64,000 nt of DNA from Mycobacterium sp. Aquia_213. Its GTDB lineage: Bacteria; Actinomycetota; Actinomycetes; Mycobacteriales; Mycobacteriaceae. The position numbers were made by a program, and so were the translations under genes. A model generated the notes under the pieces. That model was not told where the DNA came from, made no database searches, and worked only from the letters and a program-made list of their open reading frames with translations. Shown one piece after another: positions 25,072 through 33,604 of the stretch (position 1 is its first letter; each line of letters begins with the position of its first letter). The stretch spans positions 4,092,001 through 4,156,000 of the forward strand of contig NZ_CP113116.1 in assembly GCF_026625985.1 (NCBI RefSeq), read 5' to 3'.

Positions 25072-26148
25072 TCAGCGCGACGTGCTGGCGATGGTGGCGC
25101 TGCCGAGTACTTCGTCTCCGGCCGAATCCGGGCGGTACAGCACGACCGTCTGGCCGCGCGCCACCCCGCGTATCGGGACGCGCAACCGCACGCAGAGCTC
25201 GCCGCGAATCAATTCGGCCACCGCACTCGCGGTCTCGCCGTGAGCCCGCACCTGGACCGCGCACTCGATCGGACCCTCCGGGGCGGCTCCGGCGGTGAAC
25301 ACCGGATCCCGTCCCGTCAGCGCGTGCACTTCGAGATCCGCGGCACTGCCCACGTGCACCGTCGCGGTGTCGGCATCGATGGCCGTCACGTAGCGCGGCA
25401 GACCGTCCGGCCCGGGACCGGCGATGCCTAATCCCTTGCGCTGACCGATCGTGAAACCGTGCACCCCGTCGTGATTGGCCAGCACCGCACCGTCGGCACT
25501 GACGACGTTCCCCCGGCGAACGGCGATGCGCTCGCCCAGAAAAGCGCGGGTGTCCCCCGACGGGATGAAGCAGATGTCATGGCTGTCCGGCTTGTCGGCG
25601 ACGGCCAGGCCGCGGCGGGCCGCTTCCGCACGGATCTGCGGCTTGGGAGTGTCGCCGATCGGAAAAGCGGCGTGGCGCAACTGCTCTGCGGTGAGCACGG
25701 CCAGCACGTAGGACTGATCCTTGTCGTGGTCGACGGCGCGGCGCAGCCGGCCTTCCGACAGCCGGGCGTAGTGGCCGGTGACGACCGTGTCGAAACCCAA
25801 TGCCAGGGCACGCGCGGAAAGCGCCGCGAACTTGATGCGCTGATTGCAGCGCACACAGGGGTTGGGCGTCTCGCCCCGCGCGTACGACGACACGAAATCG
25901 TCGATCACGTCTTCGGCGAACTTCTCCGCGAAATCCCAGACATAGAAGGGGATTCCGAGGACATCGGCCACGCGGCGCGCGTCCGAGGCGTCTTCTTTCG
26001 AGCAGCAGCCCCGCGAGCCGGTGCGCAGCGTGCCGGGCGCCGACGACAGCGCCAGGTGCACGCCGACCACATCGTGCCCGGCATCGACCATCCGAGCGGC
26101 GGCGACCGACGAATCGACGCCACCGCTCATCGCGGCAAGAACTTTCAC
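25072..26148 (-). CDS. mnmA: tRNA-specific 2-thiouridylase MnmA (TrmU)
   Basis: Adds sulfur to U34 of Glu, Gln and Lys tRNAs. 358 residues from GTG 26148, overlapping the iscS stop by GTGA. PP-loop AMSGGVDSSVAA at 6-17; catalytic Cys in NPCVRCNQRIKF; second catalytic Cys in SHDICFIPSGD; C-terminal beta-barrel with DGVHGFTIGQRKGLGI. Direct coupling to the cysteine desulfurase gene upstream matches its sulfur supply. Confidence 0.95.
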   Translation of the reverse strand: MKVLAAMSGGVDSSVAAARMVDAGHDVVGVHLALSSAPGTLRTGSRGCCSKEDASDARRVADVLGIPFYVWDFAEKFAEDVIDDFVSSYARGETPNPCVRCNQRIKFAALSARALALGFDTVVTGHYARLSEGRLRRAVDHDKDQSYVLAVLTAEQLRHAAFPIGDTPKPQIRAEAARRGLAVADKPDSHDICFIPSGDTRAFLGERIAVRRGNVVSADGAVLANHDGVHGFTIGQRKGLGIAGPGPDGLPRYVTAIDADTATVHVGSAADLEVHALTGRDPVFTAGAAPEGPIECAVQVRAHGETASAVAELIRGELCVRLRVPIRGVARGQTVVLYRPDSAGDEVLGSATIASTSR

Positions 26149-27323
26149 CCGGATGCTCCTGCAGCGGCCAGCGCCGCTCGCCTGGCCCGATCCACGGCGG
26201 CGGGCAGCACCCGCAGCACCTCGTCGACGTCGGCGTCAACACTGGTGTGCCCCAACGACAGGCGCAGCGAGCCACGAGCGGTGGCGGCGTCGGCGCCCAT
26301 CGCGATCAGCACGTGCGAGGCCTGCGGGACGCCGGCCGTGCACGCCGACCCGGTCGAACATTCGATTCCGTTGGCATCCAACAACATCAACAGCGCGTCA
26401 CCTTCGCAGCCGCGAAAGGTGAAGTGGGCGTTACCCGGAAGCCGTGACTCGCGGGACCCGTTGACGCGGACGTCGTCGATCTCGGCCAGCACACCCTCGA
26501 CCAGGCGATCGCGGAGCGCGCGCAGTCGTACGCTGTTGGCCTCCAGGCCGTCCACGGCGAGCCGGATCGCGGCCGCCATTCCGACGGCACCGGCGACATC
26601 CGGAGTGCCGGAACGGATGTCGCGCTCCTGTCCACCGCCGTGCAGCAGCGGCGCACAGGCCACGTCCCGGCGCAGCAACAGGGCGCCTACCGCCTGTGGA
26701 CCGCCGAACTTGTGCGCCGCAACGCTCATCGCCGACAGCCCGCTGGCGGTGAAGTCGACGGGCAGCTGCCCGACCGCCTGTACGGCGTCGCTGTGCATCG
26801 GGACGCCGAATTCGGCGGCGACGGCCGCGAGTTCGGCGATGGGCATGATGGTGCCGACCTCGTTGTTGGCCCACATCACCGAGACCAGTGCGACGTCACC
26901 GTGGCTCTGCAGCGTCTCGCGCAGTGCCGCCGCCGACACCGAGCCGTCGGTGGCGGTGGGCAGCCAGGTCACCTGAGCACCCTCGTGCTCGACAAGCCAG
27001 TCGACCGAATCCAGCACCGCGTGGTGTTCGACCTGGCTGGTGATGATGCGCAGCCGGCGCGGATCGGCATCGCGGCGGGCGCGGTAGATCCCCTTGACGG
27101 CCAGGTTGTCGCTCTCGGTGCCGCCCGCGGTGAAAATCACCTCCGACGGGCGCGCGCCCAGCTTGTCGGCGATCAGCTCGCGGGACTCCTCGATGCGGCG
27201 CCGCGCCGTGCGGCCGCTGGTGTGCAGCGACGAGGCGTTGCCGACGGTGCCGAACACGGCCGTCATCGCCTCGATGGCGGCAGGGTGCATCGGGGTGGTG
27301 GCAGCGTGATCGAGGTAGACCAT
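26145..27323 (-). CDS. iscS: Cysteine desulfurase
   Basis: PLP enzyme that takes sulfur from cysteine for thio-tRNA and Fe-S cluster synthesis. 392 residues from ATG 27323 (MVYLDHAATTP is the family start; the frame runs on upstream without similarity). Motifs: HAATTPMHP; PLP Lys in MSVAAHKFGGPQAVG; TAGGTESDN; HGGGQERDIRSGTPD; active-site Cys in ECSTGSACTAGVPQ. GTGA overlap with mnmA makes a two-gene sulfur-transfer operon, as in Rv3025c-Rv3024c. Confidence 0.95.
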   Translation of the reverse strand: MVYLDHAATTPMHPAAIEAMTAVFGTVGNASSLHTSGRTARRRIEESRELIADKLGARPSEVIFTAGGTESDNLAVKGIYRARRDADPRRLRIITSQVEHHAVLDSVDWLVEHEGAQVTWLPTATDGSVSAAALRETLQSHGDVALVSVMWANNEVGTIMPIAELAAVAAEFGVPMHSDAVQAVGQLPVDFTASGLSAMSVAAHKFGGPQAVGALLLRRDVACAPLLHGGGQERDIRSGTPDVAGAVGMAAAIRLAVDGLEANSVRLRALRDRLVEGVLAEIDDVRVNGSRESRLPGNAHFTFRGCEGDALLMLLDANGIECSTGSACTAGVPQASHVLIAMGADAATARGSLRLSLGHTSVDADVDEVLRVLPAAVDRARRAALAAAGASG

Positions 27324-27357
27324 GACGCGCCCCAGGATACCGGGCCGGCCGGGACCC

Positions 27358-28188
27358 CTAAGCGGCGAGCACGTGGCGTTGACCTGGGCGCTGCGCCACT
27401 CCGACGCCCACCGCCGACTGGCAGCGGCGGGCCAGGGCGCGGCGATCGGTGCCCGGCAGCTGCAGAGACTCCACGTGAACATGCGCCAGGGTGCGGCGCT
27501 GGGAGATCAGCCGGCACATCGCCGCCCACAAGGTGTCGTCCCCGACGAAGGCCGGAGCGGTCGAAATCAGGCCGTCGACGTGGTGATACGTCAACCGAAG
27601 CGGCTGGACCGGGCGACCGGCGTCGATCGCGGCCTGGAACATCGCCGGGTAGAACGACCCGCAGGCCACCCCGCACCACGTGGTGCCCTCCGGAAAGGCC
27701 ACCACGGTCTGGCCCGCGCGCAGCCGCTCTGCCACGGTGTCCACCACCTCGGGCAACTGCCGCAGGCTGGCCCGTTCGATCGGAATGATCTTCAGCAGGC
27801 GCGCCGCGAGCTCGCCGAACATGTCAGCGCGGGCGACGTACCACCCCGGTAGCACCGCACCCAGGGCAAAGACGTCCAGCCAGGACATATGCGGGCCGAC
27901 CACCAGGACGCCGCGCAGGTTCCGGATCGGAGCGCCCGACACACTGATCCGGATCCCGAAAACCCGCAGCAGCATCTGGCAGTAGAACCGTCGAATCCGC
28001 ATCTGCCCCGGCCCCGGCACCAGCGCCAACGGCGCCCCCAGCACCAACAGCAGCACCAACATCAGACGAAGCGTTACCCGCAGCACCACCAGCCACCGCG
28101 GCGACGCGGGGGCGGCGCCCACGCAGGTGCTGTCGCACGTCGCGCGCGGCAGCCAGGCGTGGTCGGTGGCGACCGCGGGAGCGTTCAT
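27358..28188 (-). CDS. PlsC-family 1-acylglycerol-3-phosphate acyltransferase-like protein (Rv3026c)
   Basis: 276 residues. A hydrophobic N-terminal segment (about 33-57) is followed by the acyltransferase HX4D motif HMSWLD (about 99-104) and AFPEGTTWCG, the phosphate-binding motif of the PlsC family. These enzymes move an acyl chain from acyl-ACP or acyl-CoA to a lipid hydroxyl group at the membrane. ATGA overlap with the upstream OlsB-like gene means the two are co-translated, an arrangement comparable to OlsA/OlsB of ornithine-lipid synthesis. Physiological acceptor unknown. Confidence 0.85.
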   Translation of the reverse strand: MNAPAVATDHAWLPRATCDSTCVGAAPASPRWLVVLRVTLRLMLVLLLVLGAPLALVPGPGQMRIRRFYCQMLLRVFGIRISVSGAPIRNLRGVLVVGPHMSWLDVFALGAVLPGWYVARADMFGELAARLLKIIPIERASLRQLPEVVDTVAERLRAGQTVVAFPEGTTWCGVACGSFYPAMFQAAIDAGRPVQPLRLTYHHVDGLISTAPAFVGDDTLWAAMCRLISQRRTLAHVHVESLQLPGTDRRALARRCQSAVGVGVAQRPGQRHVLAA

Positions 28189-29033
28189 CGGTCGCCGCCC
28201 GCCATCTCCGAAGCCGCCGATACCGACCGCAGTCGTCGCAGATACCGGGTATCGGCCTGGCCTTTGTCCAGCAGCACGCAGAAGTCGCCGACACCGAAGT
28301 CGGGGTCCAGGGCCGGCTCGCCGCAGGATTTGGCGCCCAGCCGCAGGTAACCGCGCATTAGCGCCGGAACCGAAGGCCGCGGCGGCGGCGCGATCTCGTC
28401 GAGCGTCTTGCCGTCCAGCACCACCGGCCGGTGCGGGTACACCCGATACTCCGGCGGCGCGGCGTGCCGGCTCCGGACGAAATCGCGCACACCCCGAAGC
28501 TGGCTGCCCGGTGCGTCGTCATCGCTTTCGCCGGCGATCGGCACCGACACACACCCGATCACGTAGTCGTAGCCATAGCGGTCCAGGTAGGCCAGGATCC
28601 CCGCCCACATCAACAGCACGACGCCACCGTTGCGGTGGCCGTCGCGGACCACGGCGCGGCCCATTTCCACCAGCGACGGCCGCAGCGGGTCGAGCGCGCG
28701 AAGGTCGAATTCCGTGGCGGTGTAAAGGCCTCCGGCCGCAATCGCACCCGATGGCGCCAGCATCCGGTAGCAGCCCACCAGTTCGCCGGTGTCGTCGTCA
28801 CGCACCAGCAGGTGATCGCAGAACTCGTCGAAGCGGTCCACGTCGCGGTCCCCCGCACCGGACTCCGGCAGCGCGAAACCGGGCGTGCTGGTGAATACGT
28901 CGTACCGGAGCCGCTGCGCCGCCTCGACCAAACTGGGGTCGGTGGACAGCAACAACGAGTAACGCGGCCCAGAGGAGCTGGTCGCAGCTCCGTCCGGCTT
29001 ATCACTCGGTATCAGGACAGAAGCAATGCTCAT
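28185..29033 (-). CDS. OlsB-like N-acyltransferase, GNAT superfamily (Rv3027c)
   Basis: 282 residues from ATG 29033. After about 25 variable residues it shows the Acetyltransf_5/OlsB pattern: AQRLRYDVFTSTPGFALPE, DRFDEFCDHLLVRDDDTGELVGCYRML, SLVEMGRAVVRDGHRNGGVVLLMWAGI and a PALMRGYLRLGAKSCGEPALDPDFGVGDF tail in pieces. OlsB proteins transfer 3-hydroxyacyl groups from ACP to an amino group; the family also contains hemolysin-annotated members. The actual acceptor in mycobacteria is not established. It diverges from the oxoamine synthase cluster and overlaps the PlsC-like gene. Confidence 0.8.
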   Translation of the reverse strand: MSIASVLIPSDKPDGAATSSSGPRYSLLLSTDPSLVEAAQRLRYDVFTSTPGFALPESGAGDRDVDRFDEFCDHLLVRDDDTGELVGCYRMLAPSGAIAAGGLYTATEFDLRALDPLRPSLVEMGRAVVRDGHRNGGVVLLMWAGILAYLDRYGYDYVIGCVSVPIAGESDDDAPGSQLRGVRDFVRSRHAAPPEYRVYPHRPVVLDGKTLDEIAPPPRPSVPALMRGYLRLGAKSCGEPALDPDFGVGDFCVLLDKGQADTRYLRRLRSVSAASEMAGGDR

Positions 29034-29314
29034 GGGGAACAACGTGGCGCAATCGAGGAGCGAATCGGCATCGAAGCTATGACGTGTCGGTGCACGCAAG
29101 ATGACGAAATGTGTTCCCGCGGTGAAGTGTGGCGAACATAACGCCGACGCTGGCGCGTACGTAATACCCCCGAGATAACGTCAACACAATCTATGGCTAA
29201 GCGGGTTTGGTCCCCGTATTCATAAGAGCGGCAACGCAATAAACCCCCGCACGTTGATCGCTATTAACGTGCTCGCCAATTTAGAGCGAATAAGATGCCC
29301 CAGCCCGGGGCGCC
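29034..29314. promoter_or_regulatory. Divergent intergenic region between the acyltransferase pair and the oxoamine synthase cluster
   Basis: 281 bases, visibly more AT-rich than its surroundings. It holds the 24-bp palindrome at 29249-29272 and a possible -10 hexamer TAAGAT at 29291-29296 directed at the plus-strand cluster. No convincing small gene or RNA was recognised in the remainder. Confidence 0.5.
29249..29272. promoter_or_regulatory. Palindromic operator candidate before the oxoamine synthase gene
   Basis: GCACGTT-N10-AACGTGC, exact 7-bp arms, 42 bp upstream of the ATG at 29315. If TAAGAT (29291-29296) is the -10 box, the palindrome covers the -35 position, where a repressor would act. 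Confidence 0.5.
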
Positions 29315-30574
29315 ATGTTTGATGTAGGCGTGCTGCAGACCTCGAAGCTGAATATCCAAGCGCGGGCGCTACAAGATAGCCGATTGGCCAGCCTGCGCTT
29401 CTATGCCGCCTGCAATAGACTGCCGTTCTTCAGGACTGTCGAATCCGCTCCCGGACCGACGGCCGTCATCGAAGGAAAGACCCGAATCATGTTCGGGTCG
29501 AACAATTCTCTGGGCCTGTGCGGCGATCGGCGATTGGTCGAGGCGGCCAACCGGGCGACCGAGCTCTATGGGCCGGCCTGTGGGGGTGCGCCGCCACACT
29601 GCGGCACCCTCCGGGTGAAGGTCGAACTCGAAGAGTTGTTGGCCGACTGGTACGGAACCGAGGCGGCGCTGGTCTTCAACAGCGGCTATTTGGCGAATGT
29701 CGGTGCGATCACTGCCCTATTGGGTGCGGCCGATCTCGCGTTTCCCGACAGCGAGGCGCACATGTCGCTGCACGACGGGATCCGGCTCTCGGGCGCCAGC
29801 TCGCGGTACTTCGCGCACAACGACCTGGATTCACTGGAACGCAACCTGATCCGCACGGCCGAGCGCGGCGGTACGAAGTTGATCGTGATCGACGGCCTCT
29901 ACTCGATGCAGGGCGACGTGGCACCGATGGAACGCATTGTCGCGCTGGCCAACAAATACAACGTCGCCCTCTACGTCGACGAGGCGCACAGCCTTGGCGT
30001 CTTCGGGGCGAACCGAACCGGGATCGCCGAGGAGTTCGGCTGCGCCAAGGACGTCGACGTGTTGATGGGCAGCATGTCGAAAGCGATCGCCTCCACCGGT
30101 GGCTTCATCGTCGGATCGCACGACCTGATCGATGTGCTCAGATTGCGTTCCAGCCAGCACATGTTCACCGCCACCGGGGCGCCGGCGGCGATGGCGGCGA
30201 GCATCGCCGGGATTGAGATCATTCGCAGCCTCGAGGGATCCCAGCGCGCGGAAGCGGTCCTGGCCAACGCCCGCGCCCTGCGCGACGGCCTGGTGTCGCA
30301 CGGGCTACAGGTGCGGGCGGGAATCGTGCGCGCCGACGGCTCAGACGTAGTGGCCCCGCATGTTTCGGTGTGGATCGGCCCGGAGGCGCGGGCGATCGAG
30401 GCGTGGAACGACGCGTTCGACAATGGCGTCTTCTGCTCACTGGCGGTTGCACCCGCGGTCGGTGAGAACGACGCCCTGATGCGCTGCTGCGTTTGCGCCA
30501 CGCACTCGCCCGCGCAGATCGAGCGAGCCGTCGATGTCATCGCCTCGGCCGTGCATGCCGCCAGCGACGATTAA
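29315..30574 (+). CDS. Alpha-oxoamine synthase family PLP enzyme, serine palmitoyltransferase-like
   Basis: 419 residues. Fold-type I enzyme that should decarboxylatively join an amino acid to an acyl thioester (the family of AONS, KBL, ALAS, SPT and CqsA). PLP residues: stacking His149 (DSEAHMSLHDG), Asp222 and His225 (VDEAHSLGVFG), Schiff-base Lys256 (GSMSKAIASTGG). The C-terminal stretch LMRCCVCATHSPAQIERA closely resembles the RCSICAEHTPAQI segment of Sphingomonas SPT, with Arg390 at the carboxylate-binding position. The PPATP-loop arginine of that SPT is not evident (LAVAPAVG here), and the usual GSR after the glycine-rich loop is replaced by GAPPHCG, so the substrate may differ. First gene of a cluster with an acyl-AMP ligase and an ACP. 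Confidence 0.85.
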   Translation: MFDVGVLQTSKLNIQARALQDSRLASLRFYAACNRLPFFRTVESAPGPTAVIEGKTRIMFGSNNSLGLCGDRRLVEAANRATELYGPACGGAPPHCGTLRVKVELEELLADWYGTEAALVFNSGYLANVGAITALLGAADLAFPDSEAHMSLHDGIRLSGASSRYFAHNDLDSLERNLIRTAERGGTKLIVIDGLYSMQGDVAPMERIVALANKYNVALYVDEAHSLGVFGANRTGIAEEFGCAKDVDVLMGSMSKAIASTGGFIVGSHDLIDVLRLRSSQHMFTATGAPAAMAASIAGIEIIRSLEGSQRAEAVLANARALRDGLVSHGLQVRAGIVRADGSDVVAPHVSVWIGPEARAIEAWNDAFDNGVFCSLAVAPAVGENDALMRCCVCATHSPAQIERAVDVIASAVHAASDD

Positions 30575-30646
30575 CGGTCGATTCTCGAATGTTATTGGTG
30601 CCCAGCCGTTTTGATTGATCGACCCGAGATAGGACACCGCACGGCT

Positions 30647-32296
30647 ATGAGTAGATTCACTGACCGCATCGCGAAGGTGGCCGCGGATTCCAGCCTAGGC
30701 TTGCGCTTTGGCACCGCCGGCAATCTGCATTTCACCGGCTGGCACGACATTTATGAGACGGCGGGCAAAGTCGCGGGCCGGCTGGCTGCCGAGGGGGTCG
30801 CGCGCGGCAGCAGGGTGGGCGTGCTGGCCGCCAACGCCGAAGATGTCGCACCCGTCGTCCAGGGCATCTGGAGGCGGGGTGCGGCGATGACGATGCTGCA
30901 GCAGCCCACGTCGCAAGCCGACCTCAGCGAGTGGCACGACGGCACCCTGCGCGCGCTGAGGTTGCTCGGCGCGCAGTGCGTCCTGGTGGGACGGCCGTTC
31001 GTCGCCGTCGCCGAGGCGCTGCGCGCCTCCGGATACCGCGTCATCGAGGTGCCCGAGACGTGGACCGGCGCCGACACGGAAGACGAGCCGACCGACGAGG
31101 ACGATGTCGCGATCTACCAGCTCACCTCCGGATCGACCGGAGACCCCAAGGCCGTGGCGATCACGCACCGCAACCTGTACGCCGACATCGCGGCCATGGT
31201 GGCCGAAGTCGGCCTGGACGCGAGCGTCGACGTCACGATGAGCTGGCTCCCGCTCTCGCACGACATGGGCCTGATCGCCTACCTGCTGTCGCCGATGTTC
31301 GCCGGCAATGCGGCGGTCTACATCCCGCCCACCGAGTTCGTGAAGTCGCCGTTGGCCTGGCTGCAAATCCTGACCGAGCAACGGGCCACCGTCACGGCGG
31401 CGCCCAATTTCGCGTACTCGATCGTCAGCCGCCGGCTCCGGGCGGTCAGCGACGGCGCCTACGACCTGAGCGCGCTGCGCTGCGTAGTCTCGGGCGCCGA
31501 GCCCATCGACCCGCTCACGATGTACGAGTTCGCCCAGCAGGCCGCGCGCTTCGGCATGCGGGTTTCGGCGATCGGCGCGGCGTACGGCCTCGCCGAGGCG
31601 ACGGTGGCGGTGTCGTTCTCCCGCGTGGATCGGCCGCTCGCGGTCGAGAACGTGTGCGCCGACGAACTGGAGAACCAGGGCCGCGCGGTCACCGGGTGCG
31701 CATGCGGCGCGGCGAAAAAGGAATTCGTCGTGCTGGGGCGTCCGATGTCCGGGGTTGAGGTGCGCATCGCCGACGAGGACCGGGGCACCCGGCCGGCGCG
31801 GCACCTGGGTGAGGTCGCCATCCGCGGCGACGCGGTGACGCGGCACTACCTCACCACCGACGGTGCGGTGACCGCCGTCGACGCGTACGGCTGGTTCTAC
31901 ACCGGCGACCTCGGCTACCTGACCGACGACGGAGAAATCGTGGTGTGCGGGCGCCGCAAGAACGTCATCATCGTCGCCGGCCGCAACATCTTCCCGTCCG
32001 ACATCGAGCGACTGGCCGCCTCGGTCGACGGCATCAGGACCGGCGGGGTCGTCGCGTTCGGGGTCACGCTCGCCGATCAGCGCGAGGAGATCCGGATCGT
32101 CGCCGAGACGGTCCAGGAGGATCCGGGCGACGGCGCCCACGAGATCCGCCGCCAGATCGGCCGGAAGGTACGCAGCGCAACGGGATTGAGCCCGACGGTG
32201 CTGCTGGTCGGCAGGGGCATGGTTCCGAGGACACCGTCGGGCAAGATCCGCCACGTCGCAGCCAAAGAAATGTTCGGAGAGGTCGGTGCACTGTGA
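30647..32296 (+). CDS. Fatty acyl-AMP ligase-like adenylating enzyme
   Basis: 549 residues from ATG 30647. ANL-superfamily motifs: YQLTSGSTGDPKAVAITHRN (A3, about 158-177), WLPLSHDMGLIAYLLSP, TAAPNFAYSIVSRR and GAAYGLAEATVAVS (A5), GWFYTGDLGYLTDDGEIVVCGRRKN (A7-A8), IIVAGRNIFPSDIE and the catalytic Lys in TPSGKIRH (A10). SHDMGLI, APNFAY and GRNIFPSDIE are characteristic of the FAAL group, which loads fatty acids on carrier proteins rather than CoA. Stop overlaps the start of the ACP gene (GTGA), which is its obvious acceptor. The chain length it activates cannot be read from sequence. Confidence 0.85.
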   Translation: MSRFTDRIAKVAADSSLGLRFGTAGNLHFTGWHDIYETAGKVAGRLAAEGVARGSRVGVLAANAEDVAPVVQGIWRRGAAMTMLQQPTSQADLSEWHDGTLRALRLLGAQCVLVGRPFVAVAEALRASGYRVIEVPETWTGADTEDEPTDEDDVAIYQLTSGSTGDPKAVAITHRNLYADIAAMVAEVGLDASVDVTMSWLPLSHDMGLIAYLLSPMFAGNAAVYIPPTEFVKSPLAWLQILTEQRATVTAAPNFAYSIVSRRLRAVSDGAYDLSALRCVVSGAEPIDPLTMYEFAQQAARFGMRVSAIGAAYGLAEATVAVSFSRVDRPLAVENVCADELENQGRAVTGCACGAAKKEFVVLGRPMSGVEVRIADEDRGTRPARHLGEVAIRGDAVTRHYLTTDGAVTAVDAYGWFYTGDLGYLTDDGEIVVCGRRKNVIIVAGRNIFPSDIERLAASVDGIRTGGVVAFGVTLADQREEIRIVAETVQEDPGDGAHEIRRQIGRKVRSATGLSPTVLLVGRGMVPRTPSGKIRHVAAKEMFGEVGAL

Positions 32297-32544
32297 GTAG
32301 CGTGAATGATTCCGTCGTCTCGATCATCACCCGGCTGGCGCCGGACCGGATGGCGCCGGTGGGCACCGACTCGCATCTCGTCGACGACCTCGGCTACGAC
32401 TCGCCCCGCAAGATGGAACTCGTCGCCACCCTGGAAAGTCACCTCAAGATGCGGCTGAAAGACCCCGAGACGCCGATCGACACCGTGCGCGAGGTCATCG
32501 ACTGGGTCAACGCCAACATCGCCGACGAAGCGGTAGCCGACTGA
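32293..32544 (+). CDS. Acyl carrier protein
   Basis: 83 residues from GTG 32293. The single ACP domain has the phosphopantetheine site Ser37 in DDLGYDSPRKMEL (DSx5L pattern), followed by EVIDWVNANIADE. It is distinct from housekeeping AcpM (no long C-terminal tail, unusual DSP instead of DSL). Translational coupling to the acyl-AMP ligase (GTGA) and position behind an oxoamine synthase indicate a dedicated carrier delivering the acyl chain to that synthase. A strong terminator follows. Confidence 0.88.
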   Translation: MSSVNDSVVSIITRLAPDRMAPVGTDSHLVDDLGYDSPRKMELVATLESHLKMRLKDPETPIDTVREVIDWVNANIADEAVAD

Positions 32545-32558
32545 CCGACGGCCACACG

Positions 32559-32602
32559 ACGCAAAAGCCCCCGACGCGACGTGCGCGCGGGGGCGTTTGC
32601 GT
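32559..32602. terminator. Bidirectional terminator between the ACP gene and etfA
   Basis: Arms 32559-32573 and 32588-32602 pair over 15 positions with one mismatch (ACGCAAAAGCCCCCG against its near-complement), with A-rich/T-rich outer ends on both sides. It lies between convergent ACP (+) and etfA (-) and can serve both. Confidence 0.75.
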
Positions 32603-32611
32603 TGAGCCGAA

Positions 32612-33568
32612 TCAGCCCTTGCGAGCCTTGACCGCGTCGGTCAGCTGCGGGGCAACCTTGAACAGGTCGCCCACCACGCCGTAGTCGGCGATCTCGAAGA
32701 TGGGCGCCTCTTCGTCCTTGTTGACCGCGACGATGGTCTTCGAGGTCTGCATGCCCGCCCGGTGCTGGATCGCGCCCGAGATGCCCAGCGCGATGTAGAG
32801 CTGGGGCGAGACCGTCTTACCGGTCTGGCCGACCTGGAACTGGCCCGGGTAGTAGCCGGAGTCGACGGCGGCACGCGATGCACCGACGGCCGCACCCAGC
32901 GAGTCCGCCAGCGCCTCAACCACATTGAAGTTCTCCGCGCTGCCGACGCCGCGGCCACCGGAGACCACGATGGTGGCCTCGGTCAGCTCCGGGCGGTCGC
33001 CTGCGACGGCGGGCTCGCGAGCGGTGATCTTGGTGGCGTTCTCGGCGGGAGCCGGCACCTCGACGCTAACCTCTTCACCCGCACCCGCGGACGGCTCCGC
33101 GTCGATCGCGCCGGCCCGCACGGTGATCACCGGGGTGTCACCGTTGGCCTGCGCCTCGACGGTGAACGCGCCACCGAAGATGGAGTGGATGGCCTTGTTG
33201 CCCTCTTTGACGTCGACCACGTCGACCAGCAGGCCGGAGCCGAGCCGGGCCGCGAGCCGGCCGGCGACCTCTTTGCCGTCGGCGTTGGCCGCCAGCAAAA
33301 CCGCTGCCGGAGAAGCAGATTCGACCAGCGAGGCCAGCACGTCGACGACCGGGGTGACCAGGTACTTGTCGACGTCGTCGGACTCGGCGACATAGATCTT
33401 GGCGGCGCCGGCTTCCTTCAGTGCGTCGGCCAGCGGCGCGGCCGTGCCCGGCGCGCCGACGACGACGGCGGACGGCTCGCCCAAAGCGCGCGCGGCAGTG
33501 ATCAATTCGGCGGTGACTTTCTTCACCGCGCCTTCAGCGTGCTCAACGAGCACCAATACTTCAGCCAT
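32612..33568 (-). CDS. etfA: Electron transfer flavoprotein alpha subunit
   Basis: 318 residues. EtfA carries FAD and passes electrons from acyl-CoA dehydrogenases and related enzymes to the membrane ETF dehydrogenase. The N-terminal ETF domain begins MAEVLVLVEHAEGAVKKV; the C-terminal FAD-binding domain has VVSGGRGVGSAENF, AVDSGYYPGQFQVGQTGKTVSP and GISGAIQHRAGM in pieces. It follows etfB by 36 bases on the same strand (fixB/fixA, Rv3028c/Rv3029c order). Confidence 0.96.
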   Translation of the reverse strand: MAEVLVLVEHAEGAVKKVTAELITAARALGEPSAVVVGAPGTAAPLADALKEAGAAKIYVAESDDVDKYLVTPVVDVLASLVESASPAAVLLAANADGKEVAGRLAARLGSGLLVDVVDVKEGNKAIHSIFGGAFTVEAQANGDTPVITVRAGAIDAEPSAGAGEEVSVEVPAPAENATKITAREPAVAGDRPELTEATIVVSGGRGVGSAENFNVVEALADSLGAAVGASRAAVDSGYYPGQFQVGQTGKTVSPQLYIALGISGAIQHRAGMQTSKTIVAVNKDEEAPIFEIADYGVVGDLFKVAPQLTDAVKARKG

Positions 33569-33604
33569 GGGTTATCTCGCTCTTCTCGTCTTAAGGGAAC
33601 TGGG

